Below are positions 1 through 8,368 of a DNA stretch of 36,609 bases, piece after piece. Location of the stretch: NCBI GenBank assembly GCA_030532425.1, contig JAUNLD010000028.1:1-36609 (forward strand). Direction: 5' to 3'. Under the pieces are notes generated by a model, which made no database searches, had not been told where the DNA came from, and was given only the letters and a program-made list of their open reading frames with translations. The stretch comes from Lautropia sp. (GTDB lineage: Bacteria; Pseudomonadota; Gammaproteobacteria; Burkholderiales; Burkholderiaceae_E). Position numbers and translations under genes: made by a program. The stretch's first letter is position 1, and each line of letters starts with the position of its first letter.

Positions 1-27
1 GGAGCCGCTGGCAGAATGATGTCATGA
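1..27 (+). CDS. C-terminal tail of an upstream gene (partial, unidentified)
   Basis: Frame 1 is open from the window edge and ends at TGA 25-27, giving a tail that reads GAAGRMMS. Its stop overlaps the ATG of the following thiolase in an ATGA arrangement (24-27), which is typical of translationally coupled genes in one operon. Only nine codons are visible, so no function can be assigned. That a real gene ends here is inferred from the overlap geometry alone. Confidence 0.4.
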   Translation, partial: GAAGRMMS

Positions 28-1325
28 ACGTTCCGCTCCCCATCCTGGGCTGGTGCCGTACCGCAGTCGTGCCCCGCCACGGCGCCTTCCGGCATCACCA
101 GCCACACACCCTGGCGGCCCCGCTGGCGCAGCAGCTGTTGCAGCAGGCCGGGCTGCCCGCCCACGCCGTCGATGCCCTGGTGCTGGGCAACGCGCTGGGC
201 GCAGGCGGCAACCCGGCCCGGCTGAGCGCACTGGCAGCCGGCTTGCCTCAAGCCACCGCCACCTTCAGCATCGACAGCCAGTGCTGCGCGGGCCTTGATG
301 CCATCCAGCTGGCAGCCGCCCTGCTGGCCAGTGGCCAGGCCGACATCGTCCTGGCCGGCGGCAGCGAGGCCTGGAGCCGCGCCCCCATCCGTCAGCACCG
401 CCCCACGGCCCCCGGCCAGCCCGCCCGTCCCTACGAGCGTCCGGCCTTTGCCCCCGATCCGGCCGACGACCCCGAGCCCGCCCAGGCCGCTGCCGCATGC
501 GCTGCCCGCCAGGGCTGGCAACGCAGCCGGCAGGACGACTACGCGCGCCTCAGCCACCAGCGTGCCGTCGACGCCGGTCCCCTGTTGCACGATGAAATCC
601 TTCCGCTGGACGGGGTGCAGGCCGATGCCTATCCGCGCCGGCTCAGCCCTGCCCTCCTGCGCCGGATGCCGGTGCTGGTATCCGCACGGGACAGGACTGG
701 CGCCGATTGCTCAATCAGCCGCCTGGCCATCGCTCCCGAGGCCGACGGGGCCGCCCTGATACTGATGGCCTCGCCCCGTGCCTGCCGGCAGCGGCACCTG
801 CGTCCGCTCGCCCATTGGCTGGGCAGCGTGCAGCGGGGAGGCCATCCCCGGCAGCCGATGCGCTGTGCCCTGTCGGCCGTCCAGCACCTGCTGGCGCAGC
901 ACGGCTGCATGCCACATGCGCTGGACACCCTGGAGTTGCATGACGCCTTTGCCGTGCAGGGACTGGATTTTGCACAGGGTCTGGGCATCGACCCTGCCCG
1001 GCTGAACCCGCACGGCGGCGGGCTGGCTCGCGGCCACCCGATCGGTGCCTCTGGCGCGATCGCACTGGTGCGGGTGCTGGCCACCCTGCAGGCACAGGCC
1101 CTGCCGCACCCGAAGGCCCGGGAGCCTGCGGCCCGGCCCCGGCAGACGGAGGGCACCTCCGGACACGGCCAGCCGGCGTCCCGGCCTGGGCCCATCCTCG
1201 ACGACAGGCCAGGCACCGGCAACGCCTCGGACAGCGCCCGCCGGACCCGCCTCGGCCTGGCCTGCATCGCCGCGGCCGGCGGGCTGGGCACTGCCGCCCT
1301 CGTCAGCCTGACGGCACCGCAATGA
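24..1325 (+). CDS. Thiolase-family protein (acetyl-CoA acyltransferase-like), divergent
   Basis: The 433-residue product has the thiolase fold signature: a nucleophilic cysteine context (QCCAG, Cys88), the late glycine-rich segment GGGLARGHPIGASGA with His338, and a C-terminal Cys414 before AGGLGTAAL. These are the two cysteines and one histidine used in Claisen condensation or thiolysis of acyl-CoA. The NEAF motif of classical thiolases is replaced by HDAF (His306), closer to the HDCF of SCP2-type thiolases. About 50 to 60 Pro/Arg/Gly-rich residues (roughly 357-408) are inserted before the last cysteine, where classical enzymes have a short link. ATG 24 is chosen because it overlaps the upstream stop. 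The substrate cannot be told; a role in acyl-CoA metabolism is inferred. Confidence 0.8.
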   Translation: MNVPLPILGWCRTAVVPRHGAFRHHQPHTLAAPLAQQLLQQAGLPAHAVDALVLGNALGAGGNPARLSALAAGLPQATATFSIDSQCCAGLDAIQLAAALLASGQADIVLAGGSEAWSRAPIRQHRPTAPGQPARPYERPAFAPDPADDPEPAQAAAACAARQGWQRSRQDDYARLSHQRAVDAGPLLHDEILPLDGVQADAYPRRLSPALLRRMPVLVSARDRTGADCSISRLAIAPEADGAALILMASPRACRQRHLRPLAHWLGSVQRGGHPRQPMRCALSAVQHLLAQHGCMPHALDTLELHDAFAVQGLDFAQGLGIDPARLNPHGGGLARGHPIGASGAIALVRVLATLQAQALPHPKAREPAARPRQTEGTSGHGQPASRPGPILDDRPGTGNASDSARRTRLGLACIAAAGGLGTAALVSLTAPQ

Positions 1326-1365
1326 CAGGAAGAGCCCCCGCAGGCAGAGGCCCCGGCACCAGAGC

Positions 1366-1386
1366 GCAACAGGCAACAGGCAACAG
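1366..1386. repeat. Three tandem copies of heptamer GCAACAG
   Basis: Three perfect head-to-tail copies of GCAACAG lie in the 91-bp gap between the convergent thiolase and dadA-like genes. No stem-loop with a T-run is visible here. This looks like a simple replication-slippage repeat. Confidence 0.6.
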
Positions 1387-1416
1387 AAAAGCCTGCCACT
1401 GCGTCAGCAGCAGCGA

Positions 1417-2661
1417 TCAGGCCGCCGGTGGCTCGCCGCCCAGGGCCTCGCCGACGATGCCGGCCACCATCTCGGCAGTTGCCGCCGACAGCGTCCAGCC
1501 CAGATGGCCGTGCCCGGTGTTGTAGAACACGCAGGGCGCCTTGCCACGCATCACCCGGGGCATCAGGTCGGGCATCATGGGGCGCAGCCCCGCCCAGGGC
1601 ACGACACTGCGGGTGTTCACACCGGGAAAACAGCTGGCCACCCAATCGACCAGCGGCTTGATGCGGTCGGCGCGGATGTCGCGATTGATGCCATTGAGTT
1701 CGGCCGTCCCTGCCACCCGGAAGCGGTCCTCTCCCAGCCTGCTGGACACCAGCTTGGTCTCGTCATCCAGCAGGCTGACCTCCGGCGCCGAACGACGGCT
1801 CTGCTCATCGCGCAGGTTGACGGTGATCGAATACCCCTTGACCGGGTAGATGTTGAGACGGTCACCAAAGCTGGTGGCCAGCGCCCGGCTGCCCACCCCG
1901 GCACAGACCACCACACCATCGAAGGCTTCGGTGTGCGTCTGGCCATCGTGGCGCGACACGATCTGCGCGCGCTGGCCATCGGCCGACACCGACACCGAGA
2001 CGATCTCGGTCTCGTAGCGGCACTGGCCCCCCAGCCGCTGCACGGCCTCCGACAGGCCATGGGTGAACTTGTGGATGTCGCCGGTCGAGTCACTCTCGGT
2101 GAAATAACCGCCGTAATAGGTGCCGGCCAGCGTGGGTTCGATGGTGCGGATTTCCTCGGGCGTCACGGCACGACGTGCCAGACCGCCACGGGCCAGCATC
2201 CCGGAAACCCGCGCCGCATGCTCAAAACCCGACTTGTGACGGTAGATGTGCAGGATGCCCTTTTTCTTCAGGTCGAAATCGATGCCCTCGGCCTCGGCCC
2301 AGGCAAACAGGTGCTCGCGCGCGGCAATGGCCAGACGCGTGGTTTCGACGGTGTTCCGTTCGTAGGCGGGGATGGCCCGCAGGAATTCCCCCATCCACGA
2401 CAGCTTGTGCCAGCTGGGCTTCGGGTTGAGCAGCAGTGGAGCATCCTTTTTCAGCATCCACTTCAGCCCCTTCAGCACCGTGCCCCAGCTGTTCCAGGTT
2501 TCGGCATTGGAGGCCGACAGCTGCCCCCCGTTGGCAAACGAGGTTTCCATCGCCGCATAGCGGTGACGCTCGAACAGCGTCACCCGAAAACCGCGCCTGA
2601 GCAGCGCGTAGGCCGTGGTCACCCCCGTGATGCCGCCGCCGATGACTGCCATGCTCTTCAT
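1417..2661 (-). CDS. dadA: FAD-dependent D-amino-acid dehydrogenase (DadA family)
   Basis: The 414-residue protein opens with a Rossmann dinucleotide-binding motif (VIGGGITGVTTAYAL, about residues 5-19) followed by an acidic residue in LFERH, the usual FAD site of the DAO superfamily. Further DadA-like blocks are FANGGQLSAS near 43-52, a central YPVKGYSIT and the C-terminal GHGHLGWTLS that closes the flavin site. Length matches the DadA family (about 410-430). Such enzymes oxidatively deaminate D-amino acids, and sometimes glycine, and pass electrons to the respiratory chain at the inner membrane. ATG 2661 follows a GGAGG at about 2673-2677. A tandem glycine riboswitch precedes the gene, so glycine or a close relative may be the inducer or substrate. 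ThiO-like glycine oxidase is the main alternative, but DadA motifs and length fit better. Confidence 0.88.
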   Translation of the reverse strand: MKSMAVIGGGITGVTTAYALLRRGFRVTLFERHRYAAMETSFANGGQLSASNAETWNSWGTVLKGLKWMLKKDAPLLLNPKPSWHKLSWMGEFLRAIPAYERNTVETTRLAIAAREHLFAWAEAEGIDFDLKKKGILHIYRHKSGFEHAARVSGMLARGGLARRAVTPEEIRTIEPTLAGTYYGGYFTESDSTGDIHKFTHGLSEAVQRLGGQCRYETEIVSVSVSADGQRAQIVSRHDGQTHTEAFDGVVVCAGVGSRALATSFGDRLNIYPVKGYSITVNLRDEQSRRSAPEVSLLDDETKLVSSRLGEDRFRVAGTAELNGINRDIRADRIKPLVDWVASCFPGVNTRSVVPWAGLRPMMPDLMPRVMRGKAPCVFYNTGHGHLGWTLSAATAEMVAGIVGEALGGEPPAA

Positions 2662-2696
2662 GTATCTTCAGGCCTCCGAGATGTCGCCGGACAGCA

Positions 2697-2728
2697 GGAT
2701 TGCCCGCCCCCAGGGCATACGGCAATCC
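2697..2728 (-). promoter_or_regulatory. Stem-loop between the riboswitch and the dadA ribosome-binding site
   Basis: A perfect 8-bp inverted repeat (GGATTGCC / GGCAATCC) flanks a 16-base GC-rich loop. It ends about 20 bases upstream of the GGAGG that serves dadA. Position and strand make it a candidate expression platform for the glycine riboswitch. There is no T-run after the stem, so it is not a classical intrinsic terminator. Its regulatory role is inference. Confidence 0.4.
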
Positions 2729-2754
2729 GTCGCAGGCACGCCAGTACCCACGCC

Positions 2755-2952
2755 GCCCCCTCTGTTGCGGACCTGAGAGATTCACGGCGCGCACGTCGCC
2801 GCTTGCTCCTTCGGTATGCCGGCCGACGATGACACCGGCAATTCTTCAGAGTGTGCTGCCGATGACGCCGGTCCGTTTGCCTGAGAGTTTCCGGGGCGGT
2901 TGCTCCTTCGGCGTCGCCAGTCTGCCGACCGACGAGCTCTCCCGGCATCATC
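2755..2952 (-). promoter_or_regulatory. Tandem glycine riboswitch (two gcvT-type aptamers)
   Basis: On the minus strand two copies of the glycine aptamer core follow one another. The first (about 2950-2863) has GGGAGAG, GCCGAAGGAGCAA, then CTCTCAGGCAAACGGAC. The second (about 2852-2756) has ACCGAAGGAGCAAG, then TCTCTCAGGT and ACAGAGG. These blocks are the conserved core of the gcvT-type riboswitch, which binds glycine, and the tandem arrangement with a short linker is the common natural form. The element lies in the leader of the DadA-type gene, about 95 bases before its start codon. In most known cases glycine binding turns expression on; that this one does so is inference. Confidence 0.93.
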
Positions 2953-2967
2953 CTTTTGCGTTGCAGC

Positions 2968-2996
2968 ACCGTAAGTTTAGAAAGAAGCCCTGTCAG
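2968..2996 (-). promoter_or_regulatory. Possible sigma-70 promoter for the riboswitch-dadA transcript
   Basis: On the minus strand CTGACA (2996-2991) is followed 17 bases later by TACGGT (2973-2968). The -35 is good (5 of 6) but the -10 is poor (about 3 of 6). The spacing and the distance of about 20 bases to the first aptamer are suitable. No better match is seen between the aptamer and the divergent tannase gene. Confidence 0.3.
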
Positions 2997-3211
2997 CGGA
3001 TATGTCGGGTTTTCCCTAGCGCATGTTATTTTGGCGTCCTTTTCCCGGTTGAGTTGCTGCGGTGCACCCGTTTTCCTGCCCAGACCCTGTCCTGCCGATG
3101 CCCGATGTCCATAGACCGCTCCCTGCGGGTGCCGTCGATCTCCCCCTGCCACCCCCTGCTGCCCGCGGGGCATGCAAGCATCCCGTGCGGGCGCTGTCCG
3201 GCCTGCGGGTA

Positions 3212-5149
3212 ATGCCCGCCCTGCGGCTGCTGCCGGCGCTGCCGGGCACCGCCCTGGCCGCCCAGGATCTGCCAGCCCTCAAGCCGGTGGTGGCCTGCCA
3301 CGTCAGCAGCTTCGAGCGTGTCAGCCTGCCCGAGGCGCCGGCCCGCGTGACCACCGCCCGCATCGAGAACGTCGACGGCAAGCCAATGTGCATGGTCAGC
3401 GGTGTGATCTCGCCGCAGATCCGCTTCATCGTCCGCCTGCCGGTGCAGGGCTGGACCCAGCGCTACCTGCAGACCGGTTGCGGCGGCCTGTGCGGCCGCC
3501 TGGCCATCCAGTCACCCCAACGTGACTGCCGCTTCGAGCAGGAAGGCTCACTGGCGATGGCCTCGACCGACATGGGCCACAGCAGCGGTGCCGGCGGCAT
3601 CTGGGGCGCAGCCGACATGCAGCTGCGCGTCGATTTCGGCTATCGCGGCGTGCACGTGACCGCCCTGATCGCCAAGGAGGTGATCCGCACCTACTACGGC
3701 CAGCGCCCGCGTTTTTCGTATTTCTCGGGCTGCTCGGACGGTGGCCGCGAGGCGCTGATGTCGGCACAGCGCTATCCCGAGGATTTCGACGGCATCGCCG
3801 CCGGTGCACCGTCACTGCTCTTTCTGGTGCAGAACAGCATGTACCACGGCTGGAATGCCCATGTCGTCCAGCCCGATGCGCCCATTCCCGCCATCGCCGA
3901 GAGCGACCTGCCGGTGCTGCATCGCCGTGCCCTGGCCCAGTGCGACGAGGCCGACGGCCTGAAGGACGGCCTGGTCTCCGACCCGGCCTGCACCGTCGAT
4001 CCGATGCAATGGGTCTGCACCGATGAGACGCAGACAGACTGCCTGTCGCCGCGGACGGCCGCGGCCGCAGCCGCCATCTACCGCGGCGCCCACGACGGCC
4101 AGCACCGGCTGGTGGTCGGCTCGGTGCTGCCCGGTGCCGAGCTGGCCTGGGCACGGGTGATCGTGCCCCAGGCCGCACGGCTGCAGCAGGTGGCCCAGGC
4201 CCGCCATGCCCTTCAGGCCCAGGCCAGCGCACTGGCGGGTGATGCGCCACCCGCCGAAGCTTCCCCGGCCAGCACCACCCGGCCCGCTGGGATTACCCTG
4301 CCGAGCACGGACGCACCGGTGGCAGCCGCGCCCCCCGGGGGGGCCGACCGTGCGGCCGGCGGCGGCGCACCGGCCACAGGCACACCAGCGATGGACCAGG
4401 TGGTGATGCCCCCCGGCACCCTCACCGTCAGCCTCAAGTCCTCCACCGACATCATCCCCAATCTGGCGTTTGCCGACAGCCACGACCCCGACTGGCGGCT
4501 CGCCGACTTTCGCTTCACCCGCGAGACCCTCCAGCGGCTCAAGCCGATGCACGCGCTGCTGGATGCCAGCGAACCCGATCTCTCGGCCTTTCATGCACGG
4601 GGCGGACGCCTGCTGGTCTGGCACGGTCTGGCCGACCAGCACATCACTCCCATGAATGCCATTGCCTATTATCAGGCCGTGCGCGACACCCTGGGGCAGG
4701 CAGCCACCGACGAGATGATGCGGCTCTTCCTGATCCCCGGCATGTACCACTGTGGCCGGGGCAATGGCCTGGGCAGCGTCGACGTGACGACCCCCCTGAT
4801 GGACTGGGTCGAGGACCAGCGCCCACCCGAGGTGCTGATGGCATCAGCCAATGCCGCCGATGCGGCTGCCGGCAGGGGGCGCAACCTGCACCCCTTTCCT
4901 TTCCTGAGCGAGCTGAAAGCCGGCGGCAAAATCGACGTGCCGGGCGACTGGCAGCGGGGCCGGCGCATCACGCTGGGCGAACGGATCTACCGCGACTGGG
5001 CCGGGCGCGAATTCTTTGACAGCGGCTTTCAGCAGCGCTGCGGCTTTGAAGGCCTGCAGTTTGTCTGCCACCCGGCCCGGCCAGCCGCGGTGTCCATGCC
5101 GGCGGGCACGGCACCGCTCAGCCCGCTCACACCACCAGACGGGCGATGA
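3212..5149 (+). CDS. Secreted tannase/feruloyl esterase-family hydrolase
   Basis: This protein of about 645 residues belongs to the tannase family, alpha/beta hydrolases that cleave ester bonds of plant phenolics such as gallates and feruloylated sugars. The family's CS-D-HC arrangement is visible: GCSDGGRE with Ser175, HGLADQH with Asp475 and MYHCGRG with His513, so the cysteines beside Ser and His could form the usual disulfide. The stretch CDEADGLKDGLVSDPAC resembles the lid calcium loop. A short export signal (hydrophobic LRLLPALPGTALA, cleavage before AQD) supports ATG 3212; in-frame starts at 3185, 3098 and 3062 exist and no ribosome-binding site decides. Residues about 330-395 are an Ala/Pro/Gly-rich insertion, making the protein longer than typical members (about 550-600). 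The 3' end overlaps the convergent transporter gene by 23 bp. The substrate is unknown. Confidence 0.82.
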   Translation: MPALRLLPALPGTALAAQDLPALKPVVACHVSSFERVSLPEAPARVTTARIENVDGKPMCMVSGVISPQIRFIVRLPVQGWTQRYLQTGCGGLCGRLAIQSPQRDCRFEQEGSLAMASTDMGHSSGAGGIWGAADMQLRVDFGYRGVHVTALIAKEVIRTYYGQRPRFSYFSGCSDGGREALMSAQRYPEDFDGIAAGAPSLLFLVQNSMYHGWNAHVVQPDAPIPAIAESDLPVLHRRALAQCDEADGLKDGLVSDPACTVDPMQWVCTDETQTDCLSPRTAAAAAAIYRGAHDGQHRLVVGSVLPGAELAWARVIVPQAARLQQVAQARHALQAQASALAGDAPPAEASPASTTRPAGITLPSTDAPVAAAPPGGADRAAGGGAPATGTPAMDQVVMPPGTLTVSLKSSTDIIPNLAFADSHDPDWRLADFRFTRETLQRLKPMHALLDASEPDLSAFHARGGRLLVWHGLADQHITPMNAIAYYQAVRDTLGQAATDEMMRLFLIPGMYHCGRGNGLGSVDVTTPLMDWVEDQRPPEVLMASANAADAAAGRGRNLHPFPFLSELKAGGKIDVPGDWQRGRRITLGERIYRDWAGREFFDSGFQQRCGFEGLQFVCHPARPAAVSMPAGTAPLSPLTPPDGR

Positions 5150-6491
5150 ACATCGCCACCAGCGTGGCCGTGCCCACGCCCAGCAGGCCCGGAATCATGA
5201 AGCTGTGATTCAGGATGTACTTGCCGATATGGGTGGTGCCCGTGCGGTCAAAGTTGATGGTGGCCAGATCGCTGGGGTAGAAGCAGAAGAAGAAATAGGC
5301 GTAGCTGGCCGGCACCGATCCCAGCAGGGTGGCCGGCGACAGGCCCAGGGCAAAGCCCAGCGGCAGCATCACCGTCAGTGTGGCCGCCTGCGATTTCAGG
5401 AAGGCCGAAAAGGCGAACACGGCCAGCGCAAAGGTCCACGGATGGCGTTCGACCTCGGCCTTGAGCAGGTCGGTGATGTAAGCCTTGTTGCCCGAAATCA
5501 CCGTGTCGCTCATCCAGGCAATGCCCAGGATCATCACCACCGCGATCATGCCGGCATTGAAGACCTTTGAATCCGAGATCGCCTTGGGCTTGACACCGGT
5601 GACAAACAGGATGATCGCCCCGGCCGCCAGCATGATGAACTGGATGACGGGCACCATCGTCAGGGCCTTGCCCCTGGCATCGAGCGGCAGCAGCGGTTTG
5701 GCCACCGAAGCCAGCAGCACGATGGCCACGATGCCCAGCAGGAAGATCGTGAGCGAACGGCGGGCCTGTGCCGTCACGGCCTGCCCCAGCACCGAATGGG
5801 CACCGCCCTCGATGTAGGCGCGCATGTCCGGGTCTTTCATCTTGGCCTGGAACACCGGGTCGTCGGCCAGATCCCTGCCCCGTTTCAGGCTCCAGGTGGC
5901 GGCCACCAGCATGCCGATGAAGCACGAGGGCACCGTCACCGCCAGCACCTGCGGCACCGAGATGTCGACATGGTTGGTGGCGGCCACGGCCACCACCGTC
6001 GCCAGTGCGGCCGACACCGGGCTGGCGGTGATGCCCATCTGGCTGGCCACCGAGGCGATCGCCATCGGCCGCTCGGGCCGGATGCCCTTGGAATAGGCCA
6101 CGTCGTAGATCACCGGCAGCAGCGGATAGACCGCATGGCCGGTGCCCACCAGCATCGTCAGCGTGAAGGTGCAGACCGGCGCCAGATAGGTGACACGTTC
6201 GGGATGGCGGCGCAGCAGCTTCTCGGCCAGCCGCACGATCAGGTTGAGTGCGCCGGTGGCTTCGAGCGTGGCCGAGGTGGTCACCACCGCGATGATGATG
6301 AGGATGACATCGATGGGCGGCTTGCCTGGCGCCACCCCGAACAGGAAAGCCAGCAGCGTGATGCCCAGCCCGCCCAGCAGGCCCAGCGCCACGCCGCCAA
6401 AACGGATCCCGAAATAGATGATGACCAACAGCAGCAGCAGCTGTGCCCAGAAGGGATGGACACCTGCCTGCTCCAGCAACGTACTCAACAT
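5127..6491 (-). CDS. Anaerobic C4-dicarboxylate transporter, DcuA/DcuB family
   Basis: The product of about 454 residues is strongly hydrophobic, with roughly ten to twelve membrane segments. It carries recognisable Dcu blocks: IIYFGIRFGGVALGLLGGLG near the start, LAEKLLRRHPERVTYLAP, GTGHAVYPLLPVI, QMGITASPVSAALA, KSQAATLTVMLPL and FDRTGTTHIGKYILNHSF near the end. DcuA/DcuB proteins exchange fumarate, malate, aspartate and succinate across the inner membrane during anaerobic growth. ATG 6491 is chosen because GGGAG lies about ten bases upstream and the length then matches the family (about 440). A longer reading to 6656 adds a non-conserved basic stretch. DcuA and DcuB cannot be told apart here. 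No FNR-type palindrome was found upstream. Confidence 0.88.
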   Translation of the reverse strand: MLSTLLEQAGVHPFWAQLLLLLVIIYFGIRFGGVALGLLGGLGITLLAFLFGVAPGKPPIDVILIIIAVVTTSATLEATGALNLIVRLAEKLLRRHPERVTYLAPVCTFTLTMLVGTGHAVYPLLPVIYDVAYSKGIRPERPMAIASVASQMGITASPVSAALATVVAVAATNHVDISVPQVLAVTVPSCFIGMLVAATWSLKRGRDLADDPVFQAKMKDPDMRAYIEGGAHSVLGQAVTAQARRSLTIFLLGIVAIVLLASVAKPLLPLDARGKALTMVPVIQFIMLAAGAIILFVTGVKPKAISDSKVFNAGMIAVVMILGIAWMSDTVISGNKAYITDLLKAEVERHPWTFALAVFAFSAFLKSQAATLTVMLPLGFALGLSPATLLGSVPASYAYFFFCFYPSDLATINFDRTGTTHIGKYILNHSFMIPGLLGVGTATLVAMFIARLVV

Positions 6492-7045
6492 GAACTTGTG
6501 CTCCCGTATCAAGAGAAAGAAGCTCTCGACGGCAGCGTCCGGCAGGTACGCCATGCGCCCACCCCGGGTCGGCATCCGGTACCGGGCCTGGCGCTGGCCC
6601 ATGTACCACCGCCCACGGCAGCCCAGACCGGAAACGGACACCCGCACCGCGAGCATGGCCCGTCAGCATCCCGCCAACCCGCCACGCTCCCGGCCGGTAC
6701 CGCTCCGGGGCTTCAGCCCGGGGGCAACATCCGCACGGCCCCCTCGGACACGCTGTACGCATCCTCGCGGCCCGTCGAAGGCTGACCCCATCTTAATCCA
6801 GAAAGACCCGCCTTGCTGGTGGCACGCGATCTCCCCGGACGATGGCAGGCGCCTGCACGCCACAGGCGCCGCTCAGGAAAGGCGGGCAACCGGCGCAAGG
6901 ACGGCGCAGACAGCGAACAGGAACGGCACAGGACACACGGGACGGCAGATGGCTTTGGCACAGCACGACACTCGGACATGCCGGGCGGGCGTGGCACGGC
7001 GCCGCCCTCCCCGCGCCCCGATCTCCCCGATCAGGTGCCTGCCCT
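6492..7045. other. Intergenic region between two minus-strand genes
   Basis: This 554-bp stretch lies upstream of the Dcu transporter and downstream of the DUF2254 gene. Open frames on both strands are rich in Arg, Pro and Gly, lack ribosome-binding sites and show no recognisable domain, so none is called. It should contain the transporter promoter, but I could not identify one with confidence. A perfect hairpin at 6848-6870 is listed separately. Confidence 0.6.
6848..6870. other. Perfect GC-rich hairpin, possible transcript end
   Basis: GGCGCCTG and CAGGCGCC form an 8-bp perfect stem around a 7-base loop. It lies about 175 bases downstream of the DUF2254 stop codon. No T-run follows on either strand, so it is at best a weak terminator or an RNA 3' end stabiliser. 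Confidence 0.35.
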
Positions 7046-8368
7046 TCAGGCCGGCACAGCATCCGCCCAGCGCCCGGCCACATCGCGGGCAGCACGCTCC
7101 AGGGCATCACGCTCCTCGGCCAGCACCAGCCTGTCGCGGGCCAGCAACCAGCCGTTCCAGGCAGCCCGCCGGGCCTCGTCGGCCATCGGGCTGTCGGGAT
7201 TGGCCTGCGCGATGCCTTCCAGCACCTTCACGAAGCGCAGCTGCACCTCGAAGACGCCGCCCGCATCACGTTGCAACAGCGAGAAGCTGTCGCGGATGAA
7301 GTCGGCCTCGTCCAGCACCGGCACGAACACCCGCGGATAGGGCACCTCGTCATCGGCCTTCTCCGGCTGCGACGGCGGACGGTCGATCAGCACCCGGGCC
7401 AGGGCACCCGCCACCGTGATGGCCGTGCCCGCATCGTTGACGGCGGCAGACAGCGCACGCTGACCGATCTCGCCCAGCACCACCACACCGAAGCGCGGAT
7501 CCTGCTCGAAACTGCGGTCGGCACCGATCTCGATCAGCCCCCGCAGGCGGGTGAGCGCCTCGGCATCCAGCACCGGCCGGTCGTCGCCGGCCCGGCCGGC
7601 CTGACGCATGTCGACACTGGCCACGGGCTGCCCCGCGCAGATGAAACTGCCCGGCCGCACCCGCAGATGCACCTCGGCCCCCAGCGATTCGGCCAGCTGG
7701 TTCAGCTGGCTCATGTCCACGTGATGCACATGGCCGCTGCGCTCAGCCAGCACCTGCACCCCGGGTACGGCCTCATCAGCCGGCGGTGCGGCACGCCCGC
7801 CCAGGAGCGGGTACTGCCGGTACTCGGCCAGAGCCTTGGCCGCGGTCTTTTCCACACGCTCGATGGTGTAGCCCATGCGCCCCAGGCGCGAGAGCGTGCT
7901 GATCCAGCGGATCAGCATGATGATGACATTGACCATCACCAGCACGGTGAACAGCAGCAGCACGAAGCGCCCGGTGGAACCGTAATAGCCCACCCCCAGC
8001 GCCATCAGCGCAATCACCGAGTAGATGAAGGCAGCAATGAAGGCCGCAATCGCCGTCTGCGCATTGTCGTCGGCCATGATGACCCGCAACGCCCGTGGCG
8101 AGGCACTGCCGGCAGCCGACGAAAAGGCCTGCACCAGAATCGAGAGCGAAAAGGTGCTGACACTCAGCATGCTGGAGGCGATGATCGTCAGCAACCCACG
8201 CAAGGTCTGCTGGTCGATGTCAGGCAGCAGCCCTTCGGCCACAAAGCGGTTGGCGATCGAGGCCATCAGCGCCACACCGGTGGCCACCAGCCCCCACCAG
8301 GCCGGCTTGAACCAGAGCTGTTCGTTCCATTCCTTCCACAGGCGCTGTAAACGGGAAAGCGGCTTCAT
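7046..8368 (-). CDS. DUF2254-family inner-membrane protein
   Basis: This protein of about 440 residues matches the DUF2254 family, predicted membrane proteins of unknown function. Four hydrophobic segments fall in the first 170 residues: WWGLVATGVALMASIA, LLTIIASSMLSVSTFSLSIL, AFIAAFIYSVIALMALG and FVLLLFTVLVMVNVIIMLI. A long soluble C-terminal half follows, with a conserved-looking RALSAAVNDAGTA and a beta-rich stretch around SLGAEVHLRVRPGSFICAGQPV. Three ATG codons lie in a row at 8374, 8371 and 8368. The last is chosen because AGGA then sits five bases upstream. No neighbour gives a functional clue. Family assignment is by motif recognition, and the function is unknown. Confidence 0.8.
   Translation of the reverse strand: MKPLSRLQRLWKEWNEQLWFKPAWWGLVATGVALMASIANRFVAEGLLPDIDQQTLRGLLTIIASSMLSVSTFSLSILVQAFSSAAGSASPRALRVIMADDNAQTAIAAFIAAFIYSVIALMALGVGYYGSTGRFVLLLFTVLVMVNVIIMLIRWISTLSRLGRMGYTIERVEKTAAKALAEYRQYPLLGGRAAPPADEAVPGVQVLAERSGHVHHVDMSQLNQLAESLGAEVHLRVRPGSFICAGQPVASVDMRQAGRAGDDRPVLDAEALTRLRGLIEIGADRSFEQDPRFGVVVLGEIGQRALSAAVNDAGTAITVAGALARVLIDRPPSQPEKADDEVPYPRVFVPVLDEADFIRDSFSLLQRDAGGVFEVQLRFVKVLEGIAQANPDSPMADEARRAAWNGWLLARDRLVLAEERDALERAARDVAGRWADAVPA

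Noticed and set aside
1504-2832. Long plus-strand open frame (442 codons) opposite dadA
   Set aside because: It is antisense to a well-supported dadA gene and the glycine riboswitch, is rich in His/Gln/Arg and shows no family motif; such frames are common opposite GC-rich genes.
6492-6560. FNR box upstream of the Dcu transporter
   Set aside because: Only one half-site (TTGAT) is present; the ATCAA partner four bases later is missing.
6492-6656. N-terminal extension of the Dcu transporter to 6656
   Set aside because: The added residues are basic and unconserved, while ATG 6491 has a good ribosome-binding site and gives the normal family length.
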